Part shown: positions 36,936 through 48,134 of the stretch, one piece after another
How the letters are laid out: every line of letters begins with the position of its first letter
How positions within the stretch are numbered: the stretch's first letter is position 1
Origin: Ischnura elegans
Taxonomy: Eukaryota > Arthropoda > Insecta > Odonata > Coenagrionidae
Reading direction: 5' to 3'
Assembly: GCF_921293095.1 (NCBI RefSeq)
Contig: NC_060246.1
Coordinates: 134,850,198 to 134,914,197 of the forward strand
Length of the DNA: 64,000 bases
The notes under the pieces: generated by a model
Seen by the model: only the letters and a program-made list of their open reading frames with translations
What the model was told of the DNA's origin: nothing
Databases searched by the model: none
Made by a program: the position numbers and the translations under genes

Positions 36936-38619
36936 TTATTAAATGCCTGAAGTAGGAAGATTTTAATTTCGTCTCTACTTTCCTTCATCTTTCTTCGAAC
37001 ATTTTTAGAATAAACAGTGATGTCGATTGAATGACCCTATTAAGTCCCTGGGCAATAGGATGATGGCTTTCGATGAGGGCCATGATGGCCTTCATGGAAT
37101 TTGTCGAAAACGAGGCACACGGACGAGGGACAAGATGCGACCTGCGAAAGTTGGAGCATCAAGGCATTACTTACTCCAAAGAACACCGAAACCATCCAGA
37201 AAGTGAACGAAAGGATACGATGCTACAAGAAAATCCTCCAAAGAAAACTCCAGTTGATGCATCCATCGAAATAAACTGCTTCTCTACAATGATGGCCTTT
37301 GATACTACGCTTGGTATATTACTCACTACCTGATATCACGGAAGTATTTTCCCTTGTCATGGTGAAAGAAACCCTCCGAACGCAATCCACTTCACTAATC
37401 AAGATGGAAGACGTTTTCATTCCAATCCACTAGGGCTTTTTTCCTCCAACTACAAATGAAACGGGTTTCTACCGTCAACTTACTGCGACGAGCGATAAGT
37501 GAGTGGACTTCACTTCACAGAATTATAGGAGCGAAGTTATACCTTTGGATTGATAAATGAATGCACAAAGCACAACATATTCTGCAAAAAAATCACATTT
37601 TTTACGGAAATGAAAATTTTACGAGAATGTAAGATGTAAATAAATCGAAAAAAAAAGACAAATCGAATACTATCCCATCAAGTATTTTTTAAATGTCAGG
37701 ATGATGTTATTCATCTTTTTAATCAGAATTTCTTTCCTACAATTTTCACGATGTTAACGTGAGAAAGAATTGAAGCTAAGAGGATCACTTCACTGCATAG
37801 ATGAATGAGTCCACTGTATGATATACTTTGTATGTGTCCAGATATATTGAGGCATTATAGCATATTTATGGCAGTGTAACACTTTTTTCGGCAAATAGAA
37901 ACACAGTAGGCAGGTCATAGGTTTTCAACTGTTTCGTTTCGTTAATCTCCATGCTCAGTGCTCACTCATTCATTCCTCGAATTTAAGGGAGTTCCTACCT
38001 ATAAATATTTCTGCGCAAGTGTTATTAACGTGTCGCTACAACATTTATTTCTAATTTGGAAAGCAAGCCACTCGGCTCCATTCCAATTGAAAACTCGATC
38101 GTGACAAGAAATTTTATCAACTAGCACTACTCGAAAAGCCGTGAAACACCAAACTCGATACGAAGCGATACAAAATGACACAGAGCGGCATTCAGCAGCG
38201 CGGGCTCAACTTGATTGAAAGCGGCAAACGAAGCGTTCATAGGATTATTGAAATTGTATTGGAACGTTGAATAGGGATTTCGTGCAGTTGACAGCTGAAT
38301 GCCGCAATAACGCGTGATTAAATGAACTCGACTGTACACGACCTTGTCCCCTTAGTAACATGGCAGGATTTAAGGACTAAATCCTGATTTCCTTCAGTTA
38401 ACCCTAATTCCTAGATGAAAGAATCCCTAGAAAATTGAACTCCCATTCTTCACAGAAAATAATCTTATTTTTATGAAAGGAAAAAATGAATGAGACCTTT
38501 TAACTTTTTTAGAAAATGTTCATCAATTCCAAGGTAAATTTTAGCCAAAGAAATAACGGAAAAGAGATGACCAATATTCAAAAGTCGTCCGATGTGTTAA
38601 ACCGATTCTTTGGATGATC
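36936..38619. other. Unassigned DNA
   Basis: Nothing was recognised. A 12-bp inverted repeat (GCGGCATTCAGC near 38186; AGCTGAATGCCGC near 38294) lies in this span, probably incidental. Confidence 0.35.
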
Positions 38620-38880
38620 AAGCTTTTTTCACTCACTTAATGCCCTCAGCCCGAAGTTGATTTAGGTAGATGGGTCTCACCTCATACTAAGTCGCAGGCG
38701 TGTGAAGTTCATAAATTCAGGATAAAGGGGATCAGTTCTTTACGCTAGGCCACCTCACACTGGAGGATTACTGAGGGATTTGTCAAAAGGCATCACCCAG
38801 GATTTGAACCCGTGCCTCTGCGACCAGAAGCCTCGCCCTCTATGCATTTGGCTACCATTTTCCTCCGAGTCTTTACTGTA
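38620..38880 (-). mobile_element. tRNA-derived SINE-like sequence
   Basis: On the minus strand, the head reads as a tRNA-like promoter. An A-box-like TAGCCAAATGCATAGAGG is followed by the B box GGGTTCAAATCC (complement of 38800-38811). A roughly 180-bp body follows that does not fold as tRNA. No clear 3' tail or target duplication could be set, so the left boundary is approximate. It could also be a lone tRNA pseudogene. Confidence 0.55.
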
Positions 38881-39044
38881 TTCACCATATATGTATGTTT
38901 GGAAATTTTCAGTTATTTTACCAGCGATAGCTTGTATTAATTTAAGGAAGGCAGTCTCCATACAACTGCTAGAAAATTTGAGGCTGTGTAAAGATTAGAA
39001 TTATTTTTACTTAAATTATGCAAAGAGTACGGTGTAAATATACA

Positions 39045-39540
39045 AATTCATTATTATCATCATCGTCTTTTTCCTTAAATTTTCATTAGTTTTTACTGAG
39101 TTTTTATAGTGTAAAGAGCTCGGGTTCTCACCAACGTAACTCTTTACTTGCATGGCGTTGAGAAATTTTCTCGAGATATGGCAGGTTAAAATTATAACAG
39201 CCTTTTGCAATTTGACGAGTGTAATCGTTGAGAATTTTGAAACAATTTTGTACGTTTTGGTATGATGCCGGTAGCGGAGATGACATTGGAGCTATAAAAG
39301 CATGTTCTATATTCCATTCTTTTTATTTCTATTGCCAATTCTTGGTACTCATTTATTTTTCCGACTATTGTCTTTCCGATGTTATGCGACAGTGTTGCAG
39401 GAATATCAGCTATATAACAAGTTGTAAATTTCTTTTCAATCAACATTATATCTGGCCTATTATTGACTATAGTTTTATCTGATTGGATCGGCAAACAGAT
39501 AAAACTACAGTCAATAACATTATTGTTGACCACATTATTA
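39045..39540 (-). mobile_element. LINE 3' fragment with R2-type endonuclease domain
   Basis: The minus-strand frame 39533-39192 (113 codons) reads IQSDKTIVNNRPDIMLIEKK then TTCYIADIP, KINEYQELAIEIKRM and VISATGIIPK. This is the restriction-like (PD-D/E-x-K type) endonuclease tail of non-LTR elements: R-PD and the downstream D-I pair are the expected acidic positions. The domain normally follows the RT and cleaves the target. RT is missing. The 3' end is marked by ATGATGATGATAATG triplets at 39048-39066. A 19-bp hairpin (39463-39514) overlaps the 5' end of the fragment. Confidence 0.75.
39463..39514. repeat. 19-bp inverted repeat (hairpin)
   Basis: TTGACTATAGTTTTATCTG (39463-39481) pairs with 39496-39514 with one mismatch around a 14-nt loop, and pairing extends a few bases outward. 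It sits exactly where the LINE endonuclease frame begins to read. Confidence 0.8.
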
Positions 39541-40061
39541 CATTATTAGAAGTTATTATTATACGCTTTTCAATCTCAGGCTAATTTCAATTAGGCCCCA
39601 CCAGCAACACTCGCTCAGTAATTCAAATTGAAGATTTATTTGGATACATGAGTACAAAAGCTCACCCCGGGCTAAGCCCTGGGTGTATCATTCTTACACA
39701 ATCAGGGTGGCCAGATGAGCCTGTTTGTTTTCCTTGCCACCACGCATTTCGAGGATTATTGTTTAGAAGTGGCCAAATGCTTCACCCAATTCATAACTGG
39801 GACCATTCGAGCAGAGGAAAAGCACTGTATCCCCCGCTTACACGCTACAGAGAAACTTCTAGGCAAAGGCTAAAAACGGGACAACTCGCTTCCCTAACAC
39901 GTTTTCTGATTACAGCCAATAAATTTATGTGATATAACTTGCGTAGGGTATTTTTAAAGGAAAATATTTATTCATTTCATATTCAAAAGGAATTCAATAT
40001 GAGACTATAATGCACGGAGAGAAAAATACAGAGGTACACAAGTATGGGCGAGAAGGATGAG
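39541..40061. other. Unassigned DNA with a short palindrome
   Basis: GGGCTAAGCCC at about 39669-39679 is the centre of a short imperfect palindrome (39663-39685). A 94-codon frame at 39648-39932 has no motif. Confidence 0.35.
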
Positions 40062-40154
40062 TACGAGGTGTGTTAGAAAGAGACTGGCAATACTGCGGGC
40101 GAACTGGCAACGTTGTATCTACCGTCCTGTAATAGACCAATTTGTTCATCTCTT

Positions 40155-40252
40155 CCACTTTCTCAGTGCGAGTGTCAACTCCATACTGCCAACACATTAT
40201 TTTTGACAGCTCCATCAGTGAAGTTGAGTTTTTGTTATGTTTTAGTGGAGCA
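40155..40252 (+). repeat. 98-bp direct repeat in mariner, left copy
   Basis: It is in the 5' untranslated part of the mariner, and is repeated at 40916-41013 with about one mismatch. Confidence 0.9.
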
Positions 40253-40317
40253 TCGGAGCAGCTTAAGAGCAATGTTGTGCGATCAAGTATTCTGTTTAAC
40301 TTGGTGAATCCGCAAGA

Positions 40318-40611
40318 GTGGCTATTGAAAAGTTGAAACTGTCCTACGGGGAACAGAGCTTATCAAGAGCACAAGTTTTCCGCTTGCACAAATCATTTTT
40401 GGAAGGCCGAGAACACGTTGAAGATGAACGTCGCTCAGGAAGATCTTCAACTTCACAAACTAACGAAAATGTTGAAAGTGTGAGGGTTCTTGTAATCTCA
40501 GACCGTCGTTTGACATTAAGAATGATGAGTGAACAGTTTAATTGAAACACTTTAACCGTGCATCAAATTCTAATGGGCGATTTGAACATGCGAAATTTTA
40601 CTTCCAAGAGT
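40318..40611 (+). pseudogene. Mariner transposase N-terminal fragment
   Basis: The frame reads LKLSYGEQSLSRAQVFR followed by SFLEGREHVEDERRSGR, then RLTLRMMSEQFN and a stop (TGA at 40543), continuing as TVHQILMGDLNMRNF. These are the paired helix-turn-helix segments and the GRPS-like linker (here GRSS) by which mariner transposase binds its terminal repeats. The stop in the second helix-turn-helix region inactivates it. Confidence 0.88.
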
Positions 40612-40627
40612 CATTCATGTTCAGACA

Positions 40628-40892
40628 AGTGGATGCTTCACAATGACAATGACAATGCCCCGTGTCGCACGGCCATTTCCCTAAGTGAATTTTTTACCTC
40701 TAAATGCATTGCTGTTTTTCCTAAACCCCCTATTCGCCTGCTTTGAGTCCTTGTGACTTTTTCCTTTTTCCTGAAATTGAAAAATGCCCTCAAAGGACAT
40801 TTTAGAACTCTGGAGAATATTCAAAAGACTGTGACCGACCAGTTAAAAGCCATGCCATTTCAAAACTTCCAGCACTACTACCAAAAGTGGTA
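40628..40892 (+). pseudogene. Mariner transposase C-terminal fragment
   Basis: The text resumes directly after the N-terminal part with WMLHNDN-DNAPC, where the second catalytic D is in the HDNAPCH-like motif (a DN duplication is present). It continues with SEFFTSKCI, then after a frameshift the LKNALKGH and ENIQKTVTDQLKAMP blocks, ending at YQKW. The third catalytic D block (SPCDFF in relatives) is frameshifted. Roughly a hundred residues between the HTH and this point are deleted. Confidence 0.85.
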
Positions 40893-40915
40893 AAAACGAC
40901 TCAACCTGTATAGGG

Positions 40916-41013
40916 CCACTTTCTCAGTGCGAGTGTCAACTCCATACTGCCAACACATAATTTTTGACAGCTCCATCAGTGAAGTTGAGTTTTTGTTATG
41001 TTTTAGTGGAGCA
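40916..41013 (+). repeat. 98-bp direct repeat in mariner, right copy
   Basis: This copy of the element's own 5' part is inserted after the transposase C-terminus. It is followed by three copies of CCTATGGGAA (41022-41050), which look like template-slippage filler. Its near identity to 40155-40252 means the rearrangement is recent relative to the many point mutations in the coding part. Confidence 0.9.
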
Positions 41014-41142
41014 CTACTACCTATGGGAACCTATGGGAAGCCTATGGGAACTAGTTTGAAGGGGATAACATTATTGTTTGAAAAAATTAAAAACCTTAGT
41101 TAGTACAAAATCAGTCTCATTACTTTTCTAACACACCTCGTA

Positions 41143-42999
41143 ATTTAAGGTAATTAATTTAAGGTAGTACTTATGTTAAAAAGATACAAAAAACTAGAGA
41201 TACTAATAAAGAACATTTTGTTCGGAAAAGTGGACTTTGGAAATGCCCCTATGATAGTAAATTTTTGTAAGGCATGTCAAAGAAGCAATATTAATTTGGA
41301 AATAAATAAAAAATACATAAAAATAAATGCGTTTACTTCAGCACATTCCTGTCATCAAGTGGTCAAACAAGTCAGAAAAGCCTATTTGACCTGAAATATA
41401 TAAGCGGCGGTGCAACATGTCAATTATAACGAACAATTGATATAATGCTCGTAGTAAAACATTAAGCATGATGGCAGTGAGTCGCTCGTTGGACATAAAT
41501 GGAGGCATTTAGAAAGAGGGATTCAGCAATTTTATCCTAGGCGTTTTTAGGCATACCTTCATATGAAACGGTTTACAAGCGTTTCAGATCGATTTTCTAG
41601 GACAAATTTAAACATTCTGGAACGTTTATGGAGCTATGGTGTGATAAATTTACAAACGCGGAGGTACGTACGATACTTACTCACTGTAAGAATCAAGAAT
41701 GAAATTCGCCAAAGGGACAGACAGTTAGGCATTTAGAAAGATACAGAAGTTATGAAGTGGTAACACGAATTAGCGGAGGTTGATATTATGATTTTTGTAA
41801 AATTGCATACGAAGATACAATTTTCGGAGCATTCTCTTGATCAGATTTGCGGTATATTTTCGAAAACTGATTATTAAATTAATAATGACAGAGTTCAAGA
41901 TTAAGAAACAGTGGAGGAGTGCCTACAAGGACTGTAAAAATTGTCGTAGCCGTTGAAATTACTTTAGGAAGTTCTATGAAAAATAGATCGTTACCATTTG
42001 TTACACCATGTAGATATATTGAAAGTATTACCAGGTTTAATTCAATCAAGTGTGGTAGAAACAAAACAGGCCTGATTCAGAGTCGGAAGAGTGATGGTCT
42101 GGAAATACGCAGTGTTCAATTAAATATTAAATACCTGTTACTATTTTGGCATTTCTTGTATTTTTTTCATTTACTTGAGGCGGTTCTTAATTTTTTCTAC
42201 AAAAATACCGAGTAAAACCGAAACACCCTGAAATATTTCGAAATATTTTCACAAAATGAGTCACTATTGACTCAGCTGCCTGAGTGATGAGATCGCTTCC
42301 GGCGTTCCTATACAACAATGCCACTGAAAAAGTGTCCAAACAATAGCGTAGAAGAATTTTATAGTGGGGCAGATTATTTGTTAACTATCCGTGATGATTG
42401 CTGAACTAAATACTGGCTGCTCCAGTCCTAACATTTTCCACCATGGTGATCATTATCTAACTAGCCTTTTCCTAAACATTTTTTGATATACGTCCCTATG
42501 TCTTGTACAATTTCTATGCTTTTTTCAAATTAGATTCCACCTGAGATTACTTTTCTTCTTTACTCATCCTCATATCTTTTGGGCATACATTTTCCATACC
42601 ATGGGTTCATGGCATATTTTAGAAACATACATTTATACTTCTCTATTCCAGAGGCTATTGCATTGCTCCATGGTTCGTGGCTGATGAGGTAATTTATTCT
42701 CTGGAAAACCTTATCACTAGAGGAGGCGCGCCCCTGCATGATTCATAAAAATACTTTCCACGTACATTATTTTGTAAAGTATTCCTACACAGCGATGTAC
42801 CACAGCTATTGAGGATGGAAATTAACATTTGAAAAAATGGAAAATGGATAATTCTGATAAAGTGGATGATTCTATCCTTGTATTTGTAATTTAACATTAT
42901 TTCCAGCCCTTTTAACCGAGCCAGGAGTAATTTTTCCTGTAAAGGAAGTCTTCGGGTATGACGAAAATTATATTAGTTTTTTCAAGGAAGTGACATTTA
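41143..42999. other. Unassigned AT-rich DNA
   Basis: Nothing was recognised. AGGGGCGCGCCTCC (minus strand, near 42720-42735) resembles a transposon terminus, but no partner was found. Confidence 0.35.
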
Positions 43000-43145
43000 A
43001 AATGAACATAATTTTTTCCATTCATAGATAAGTATTGCCAAAAGAGCTAGTGTACATGCGTGTTTTCAAATGCAATTTCCATAAAATATAACGATGAAAC
43101 CTATTTTTTGGAGCCCTCTATCAATTAATCGCAACTAGATTTAAA
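43000..43145 (+). repeat. Ancient local repeat R1, copy 1
   Basis: It aligns with 43812-43958 through ATAATTTT, ATTGCC, TCAAATGCAATTTCCA, AAACCTATTTTTTGGAG and the following CTATCAATTAATC-like block. Confidence 0.65.
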
Positions 43146-43558
43146 TACAAAGGTATTTATTCCTCGATGACGTTTGTCCTCTAAGAACAAAAATAATTTA
43201 CAGTACCAAAATAGAATCATTCCACATCAACTCACTCTTTGTGAGATATAAACCAATGAAACAAGAGAGAACAACGAAAGAGTTCAATTATACCGAGTCC
43301 AAAAAAGAAAACACATCATACGCAATCCTCCAAAATATTATCATTAGTTCAATCATGGCAACTATAAGTAACATTACAGCACATCACTTACCCAGCGATA
43401 AATAATAGAGAGCTGAACCAATGAAGAACAGCTTGAAGTTGCATAAAAATTAAGAACAAACAATCAAGGAAATATATAAGAAATGTACATTTTTGTTCAT
43501 GTCACGAATGAGTTAAAATGAGGCGGTAAGTAAAAAGCTATAAATCAACAACCAACTG

Positions 43559-43786
43559 TAGGAGATTATTTAGAAATTTTCAAGAAGAATCGACCAATTC
43601 CTTTCGGTAAGCAATATGCAATCAGAGGAGATTATTTTGAAACTTAAAAAAATTGACCGATTTAATAAAATATATAGCAATAAACAATGAGAAGAATTTT
43701 TTTTTTAAATCGAAGCAAAATCGATCAATTTTTTCCATGACTGGCTTCTTTAAGTCATCCGTCAAATCGTCCGAACATTAAATAAG
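43559..43786 (+). repeat. Ancient local repeat R2, three degenerate units
   Basis: Units near 43559, 43622 and 43687 share AGAGGAGATTATTTTGAAA..TT followed by AAAATCGACCAATT. The third also shares CTTTAAGTCATCCGTCAAA and CCGAACATTA with 44008-44042. Divergence is high. Confidence 0.6.
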
Positions 43787-43811
43787 TTATTTGTCAAAAT
43801 AACTCATAAAA

Positions 43812-44043
43812 TTGGGCACCAAGATAATTTTCCATCCTTAGACTAGCATTGCCGCGAGATACAGTTAACATGAGGTTTATCAAATGTAATTTCCAGATCA
43901 TATAGCAATCAAACCTATTTTTTGGAGTCATCGGTCGATAAATCAGAGTTAGAGGATATTATTTTGAAAATTTCCATAAAAATCGACCAATTCTTTTCTC
44001 TGACCGACTCCGTTAAGTCCTCAGTCAAAGCTTCGAACAATTA
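43812..44043 (+). repeat. Ancient local repeats R1 copy 2 plus R2 unit 4
   Basis: R1 copy 2 (43812-43955) runs straight into an R2 unit (43950-44043). R1 and R2 may therefore be parts of one longer repeat whose copies have been broken up. The array stops at the GC-rich island. Confidence 0.6.
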
Positions 44044-44049
44044 GATCAT

Positions 44050-44930
44050 CAAGAGCAACGGATACGAGAGTTTCAGCGGTGCCGGCCTTGGTGAAGGCAT
44101 CTCGCCTACACCGACACCGGCCACCTCGTCCCTTCCAGGCCTGGCGGACAAGGCGACCCTGCCCGCGTTCTGCGAGATTGGGTCAGGGGGAAGAAGTGGA
44201 GAGAGGTCGCTAACACTTCCAGGGGTGGGGGCGAGCGAGACAGGGTAACCAACCCACCCCACCACGAACCCTTCACCTCACCCGGCGCCACCTCTCGTCC
44301 AATGAGCGCTCGCGACGACACGGCGGGGGAGGGGAGGTGTGGAGGACGAAGAAGGGGTGCAGTTACGTCGAAAGAGGGGAGGAAGAGTGGGGGATGCGCC
44401 TGTTTGGAGGAGGGGGGGCGCCACCGGTCGCCAGGCGGCGCCCCTGCTGCTGCTGCTCGGCAGATATCTCGCAGACGTCGAGAGGGAAGGCAAGGGACAA
44501 GACGCCCCGCGAGACAGAGGCTTTTCAGAAGGGGAAGGCACCGCTCATTTTTCCACTAAAGGTGAGTCCCACTTCCCATGTACCCTTCCGTATAGAGTCG
44601 AGACGTGCATTCCAGCCGTCTTATTTTTTCCTGTAGTATTCTCCCACTGTGAAAACTCTTCCCTTGTTCCGTATACTGCACTTCACCGTTCGTGTTCGCG
44701 AGTGTTCGTGTGTGTGTGAGTGAGTCTGACTGCGATGCATATCGATTCTTGGCATACGGCGAGAGCGGCGTCGTCGCCGGGCCGAGAGTAGGGGCTTGCC
44801 GTAGTGCCGGTGCGGCGTGGCCCCGGTGTCGCAGAACTTTGTGGCAAAATGCCACAGCATTACGGCAGGTGATAGAGGCTCGTGAGCGAGAAGGGAGCCA
44901 AAAAGTCCACACTAGAATTTTTCTGTTTGT
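44050..44930. promoter_or_regulatory. Strong CpG-rich island, candidate promoter or first exon
   Basis: This is the longest and most CpG-dense stretch in the window, sharply bounded by AT-rich DNA. Within it, AAAGGTGAGT at 44558-44567 fits the splice-donor consensus on the plus strand, and GCAGGTGATA near 44866 is a weaker one. Overlapping frames from ATGs at 44337 and 44339 read through the first donor; they are low-complexity (R, G, A-rich) with no domain. A CTG run (44447-44459) lies in the middle. It may be a 5' exon of a gene extending to the right, but no acceptor-linked coding exon was identified. Confidence 0.4.
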
Positions 44931-46800
44931 AGATCCTTAACTCTGACGATTCACTATATTTTTATTGACATCTTAATTGTCTTTTAAATATCTTTTTTCG
45001 TGTTCCATCGACATTTTCTGGAAATTAAGGTTTAAGAGAAAAGGACTGGTTCATATAAGGTCGTTTTACTGGAAGATGTATACGGTATTACCGTATCTGC
45101 CGTATTTTTATGATATCTATGCGATTATCTACGAAAGTTTCATCACCTTCCCCAACCTCTATGAACGATTCATTTTCGTGTGCCATCAAGTTCTGCAAAT
45201 ATTCGTCCTGTGAATGTATGATGATTGGGTAGGTTTATTCTACAGAGGTTTTGCGCCGGCCAAAGGCGTGTAGTCTTTTTTTAATGCAGGTGCGACCCCT
45301 TTACTGCACCGGGTACCCCCACTCCTTTCTCCTTGTTTCCATGGACCGGCACATATCCTTCCCTTACTCCCCTTTGTTCCCTTGGGAAATAAATCCCCGT
45401 AAGAGGATTTCAACGGCTTAATTTAATTCAGTAAGCGCTAAACTTATATTATTTAGAAAGAGAATGAGTGAATCACGTTTTCCTTCTTTTCGGCGAGGTT
45501 TCATAGCCAAACAGTTCAATCCTGTCATTTATGTGTGTAGATAGTATTTTTTGTCGGTAGACGACACGAGTGAAAATCACACAAATAAGAAGCATGCTTG
45601 CATTTAAAAACGGTTAGATAACAAAGGGTTGAAGCTACAATTTATAGAAAGACAAAGGTCCGTTTGGCAGAAATTCAGAATATGCAGTTATTTGTAAATC
45701 TCAGAAGTGTTGCTTTCATTTTTTGATTAGATTAATTGGTCTATAACGAGTGATGGAAAAAAAAGTTTAAAGAGCTTTGGTGGCATTGAACATGGGCAGA
45801 GAAAGGGGTTCTTTTAAAACGTTTCTGAGTGTAATTGGGCGTTTTAGAATTCAGAGCTTCACTTTAGTTCCACCAACCCAGCGGGAAGATCGTTGACGAA
45901 TAATGACGATGAATGCTAATAGTAAATACAAATCGTACCACTCGTTCGACATTCGTCGAGGAATAGTAGAATCACGGAACTCGAGTTTTCTGTGTCATCA
46001 TGCTTCCGCTAATGAAATCCGTCTCTGCGGTTGCGTAGGATACGCGATGGCTGAGATTAGCAGACTTTTACGTGAGCCTGTGCTGCCGGAATGAGAGGAT
46101 ATTTATCACCGTTAGGGTCACGTGTGATCATTCGTCCAAACTGGTCGCTTTGATTCAGCTGAAATTTTCCGCCGACCGTCATTTCCGGTGAAAGGATATT
46201 CACCTAATGTGAGCATTTAAGCCCTCTGATTATTGCGAGGAATTTACGATAGAGCAACTGATCTAATCTGAGCAACACTCATTCTACTTCCCTCGAGTTT
46301 GTCCCTGACCCAACACCATCCACTCGGTATTTGTCCTCGGAGCAGCCTTTTCGATTCAATCAAGTTCACATAGTCTCTGCCATCGTTCCTGGAATGGGTG
46401 CGAGAGAATTAACGTAAACATTGACTCTGAAACACAACTGCAGTGAGCTATGAAAGGAAAGAAACGCGTTTTAATCAGTAATATAAAAGACTTCCAAAGG
46501 TTATAGTGATTAAATCTCAATAATATATGATTCCTCAGCCTAATACGATGGCATAGCTATCCATGAACTATAAACATTCAAATCTTCCAATTAGGAGGTA
46601 GGGAAGTGGACTTCTAAGAACTGACCTGTTTTCTAAGCATTAATTGCACCCAGAATTTATTCAGACATGGTATCCCTTTGCTTGAAACAATCAAACTCTG
46701 GTGCTCAGTATAGCGGTTAATATATCCTTTATAAAATTATTTTCAAGTACTTCGCGAAATAATGTTTTCCGTTTCGGGCTAAGATTTGTGGAACCACGAC
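44931..46800. other. Unassigned AT-rich DNA
   Basis: Nothing was recognised. A 78-codon frame at 44977-45213 and a 63-codon frame at 45903-46094 lack motifs. Confidence 0.4.
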
Positions 46801-46996
46801 ATATTTTATTTTTATTTTATTCCCAAACCTCCGAATACAGCTCATATCGGCAATTTTATGTCAGGATATTCATAAAATTTAACAATTGCACGTACACAAA
46901 CAACCATGCCCTGTATAGGTGAAGTCTACCCATGCGGGACTCGAACCCGCGACCTCTCATTTGGCAGGCGAGGACCCCGCCACCACCGAGGCCGGC
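46801..46996 (-). mobile_element. tRNA-Gly-derived SINE
   Basis: On the minus strand the first 70 nt fold like tRNA-Gly. GCCGGCCTCGG opens, the A box lies in GGTGGTGGCGGGG, the anticodon loop CTGCCAA gives GCC, and the B box GGTTCGAGTCC (complement of 46935-46945) follows. After the tRNA-like head comes a roughly 100-nt body starting TATACAGGGCATGG, and the 3' end is an AATAAAATAAAAATAAAATA tail (46802-46822). Head, body and A-rich tail make a full SINE. As a tRNA gene it is unlikely, because the acceptor stem does not close. Confidence 0.8.
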
Positions 46997-47840
46997 ATGA
47001 AAAACATTCACTTTTAACGTTTCTCACTGACAATTTATCATCACCGACCATGTTTTTGAAACTTGTGTCCTGAACAAGGTTACCTATTCTTATCTTTTTA
47101 AAAGAATCGCCTTGTTGTTACAAAATCCCTGAATTGGTCCCAACACTAGAGATCCAAAACAGACTTTAAGCCCTCAAGAAGGTAAGCGGATTTATAGACC
47201 TCTGGGGGAAAATCTATGTTTTATATTAAAAGGAGGAACACCGATGATCATTTCTTACTATGATCAATTTTAATAAAATCAGAATTTAAATTTTTTCTGA
47301 AGCCGGTGATCTTACAAAAACATACGGTTAAACATTTTCGAAATACGATGTCGAAGGAGAAAAAATTTGGCTGAGTTTCATGGTAAAAGGGCTAATTGAC
47401 ACAAGAAAAGCGACTCTCTTTGAGTCAAAGATACTTCAATAGCTTGACTTAATAGTTACTTTATCCGCTGCATCCAACGGAACGGTTAAAGTTCCCAGGA
47501 GCTCAAGTCTAACAGTTGTAAGCCTCTTGCTGGGGGTAATGATCAACGCTGAGACTAATGATGGGTGGGAACTAATTGGCATTAGTTGTGAAAGCCCCGT
47601 TGGCAGCGTGTCGCGAGCTATATATATGACTAGTCAATTATCCTTCATTTTAATGATCATGCTTCTAGAAAAATTTAAGTCAGCGACGACGCGATGTGAT
47701 ATTACGGTTTGGTGTTTCCGGGTCAGATTCTCAGTCAAAAAATACCCCTCATCTTCATCCATTAGTAATTCTCACGGCTTCTTTTTTTGGTAGGAACTCG
47801 AATCTTGTAATTTATTTCATTCCCTTGTTATCTCCGGATC
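46997..47840. other. Unassigned DNA
   Basis: Nothing was recognised. Confidence 0.4.
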
Positions 47841-48125
47841 ATCATTATTGTTTTTCGCGGCCCAGGCTGCGCGCTCATCCCGCGAAAAACAATCGCCGAG
47901 CGAGAGGGGCGGCTGACGAGCGGATAGCAACCGGCATCGTCGCGCCGGGGGAAAAACAAAACAAGATCGATCCCCGCCCTCCCTCGCTTCCGCCATCCCC
48001 ACGCGTTCGAGAGCAGAGCAGCCCCACGAAAAAAAGGGGAAATGAAACGAAATGTCGACATCGTGAGCGTCACAAGAGCAGTGATACGCACCCTAATTCA
48101 CTAACCCCCAGCTAGCCAATCTCCC
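47841..48125. other. GC-rich island with a perfect 14-bp hairpin
   Basis: ATTGTTTTTCGCGG (47847-47860) pairs perfectly with CCGCGAAAAACAAT (47880-47893) across a 19-nt loop. The surrounding 280 bp are GC- and CpG-rich with frames of up to 139 codons and no motif. Confidence 0.5.
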
Positions 48126-48134
48126 TTCCTCTTG

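Larger units (their letters stand above)
40064..41140 (+). mobile_element. Internally deleted mariner transposon
   Basis: The ends CGAGGTGTGTTAGAAA (40064-40079) and its inverse (41125-41140, one mismatch) are mariner-type terminal inverted repeats. A TA dinucleotide lies on each side (40062-40063 and 41141-41142), the expected target duplication. Between them lie the N-terminal DNA-binding part and the C-terminal catalytic part of a mariner transposase. The middle, including the first catalytic aspartate, is missing. Element length is 1,077 bp, shorter than a complete mariner (about 1.3 kb) even though it has gained sequence near its right end. It cannot supply its own transposase. Confidence 0.92.

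Noticed and set aside
44278..44940. Long overlapping frames on both strands of the CpG-rich island
   Set aside because: GC-rich DNA has few stop codons. The peptides are low-complexity with no domain, so no CDS is called.
46927..46996. Functional tRNA-Gly gene
   Set aside because: The acceptor stem does not pair well, and a SINE body with an A-rich tail follows.
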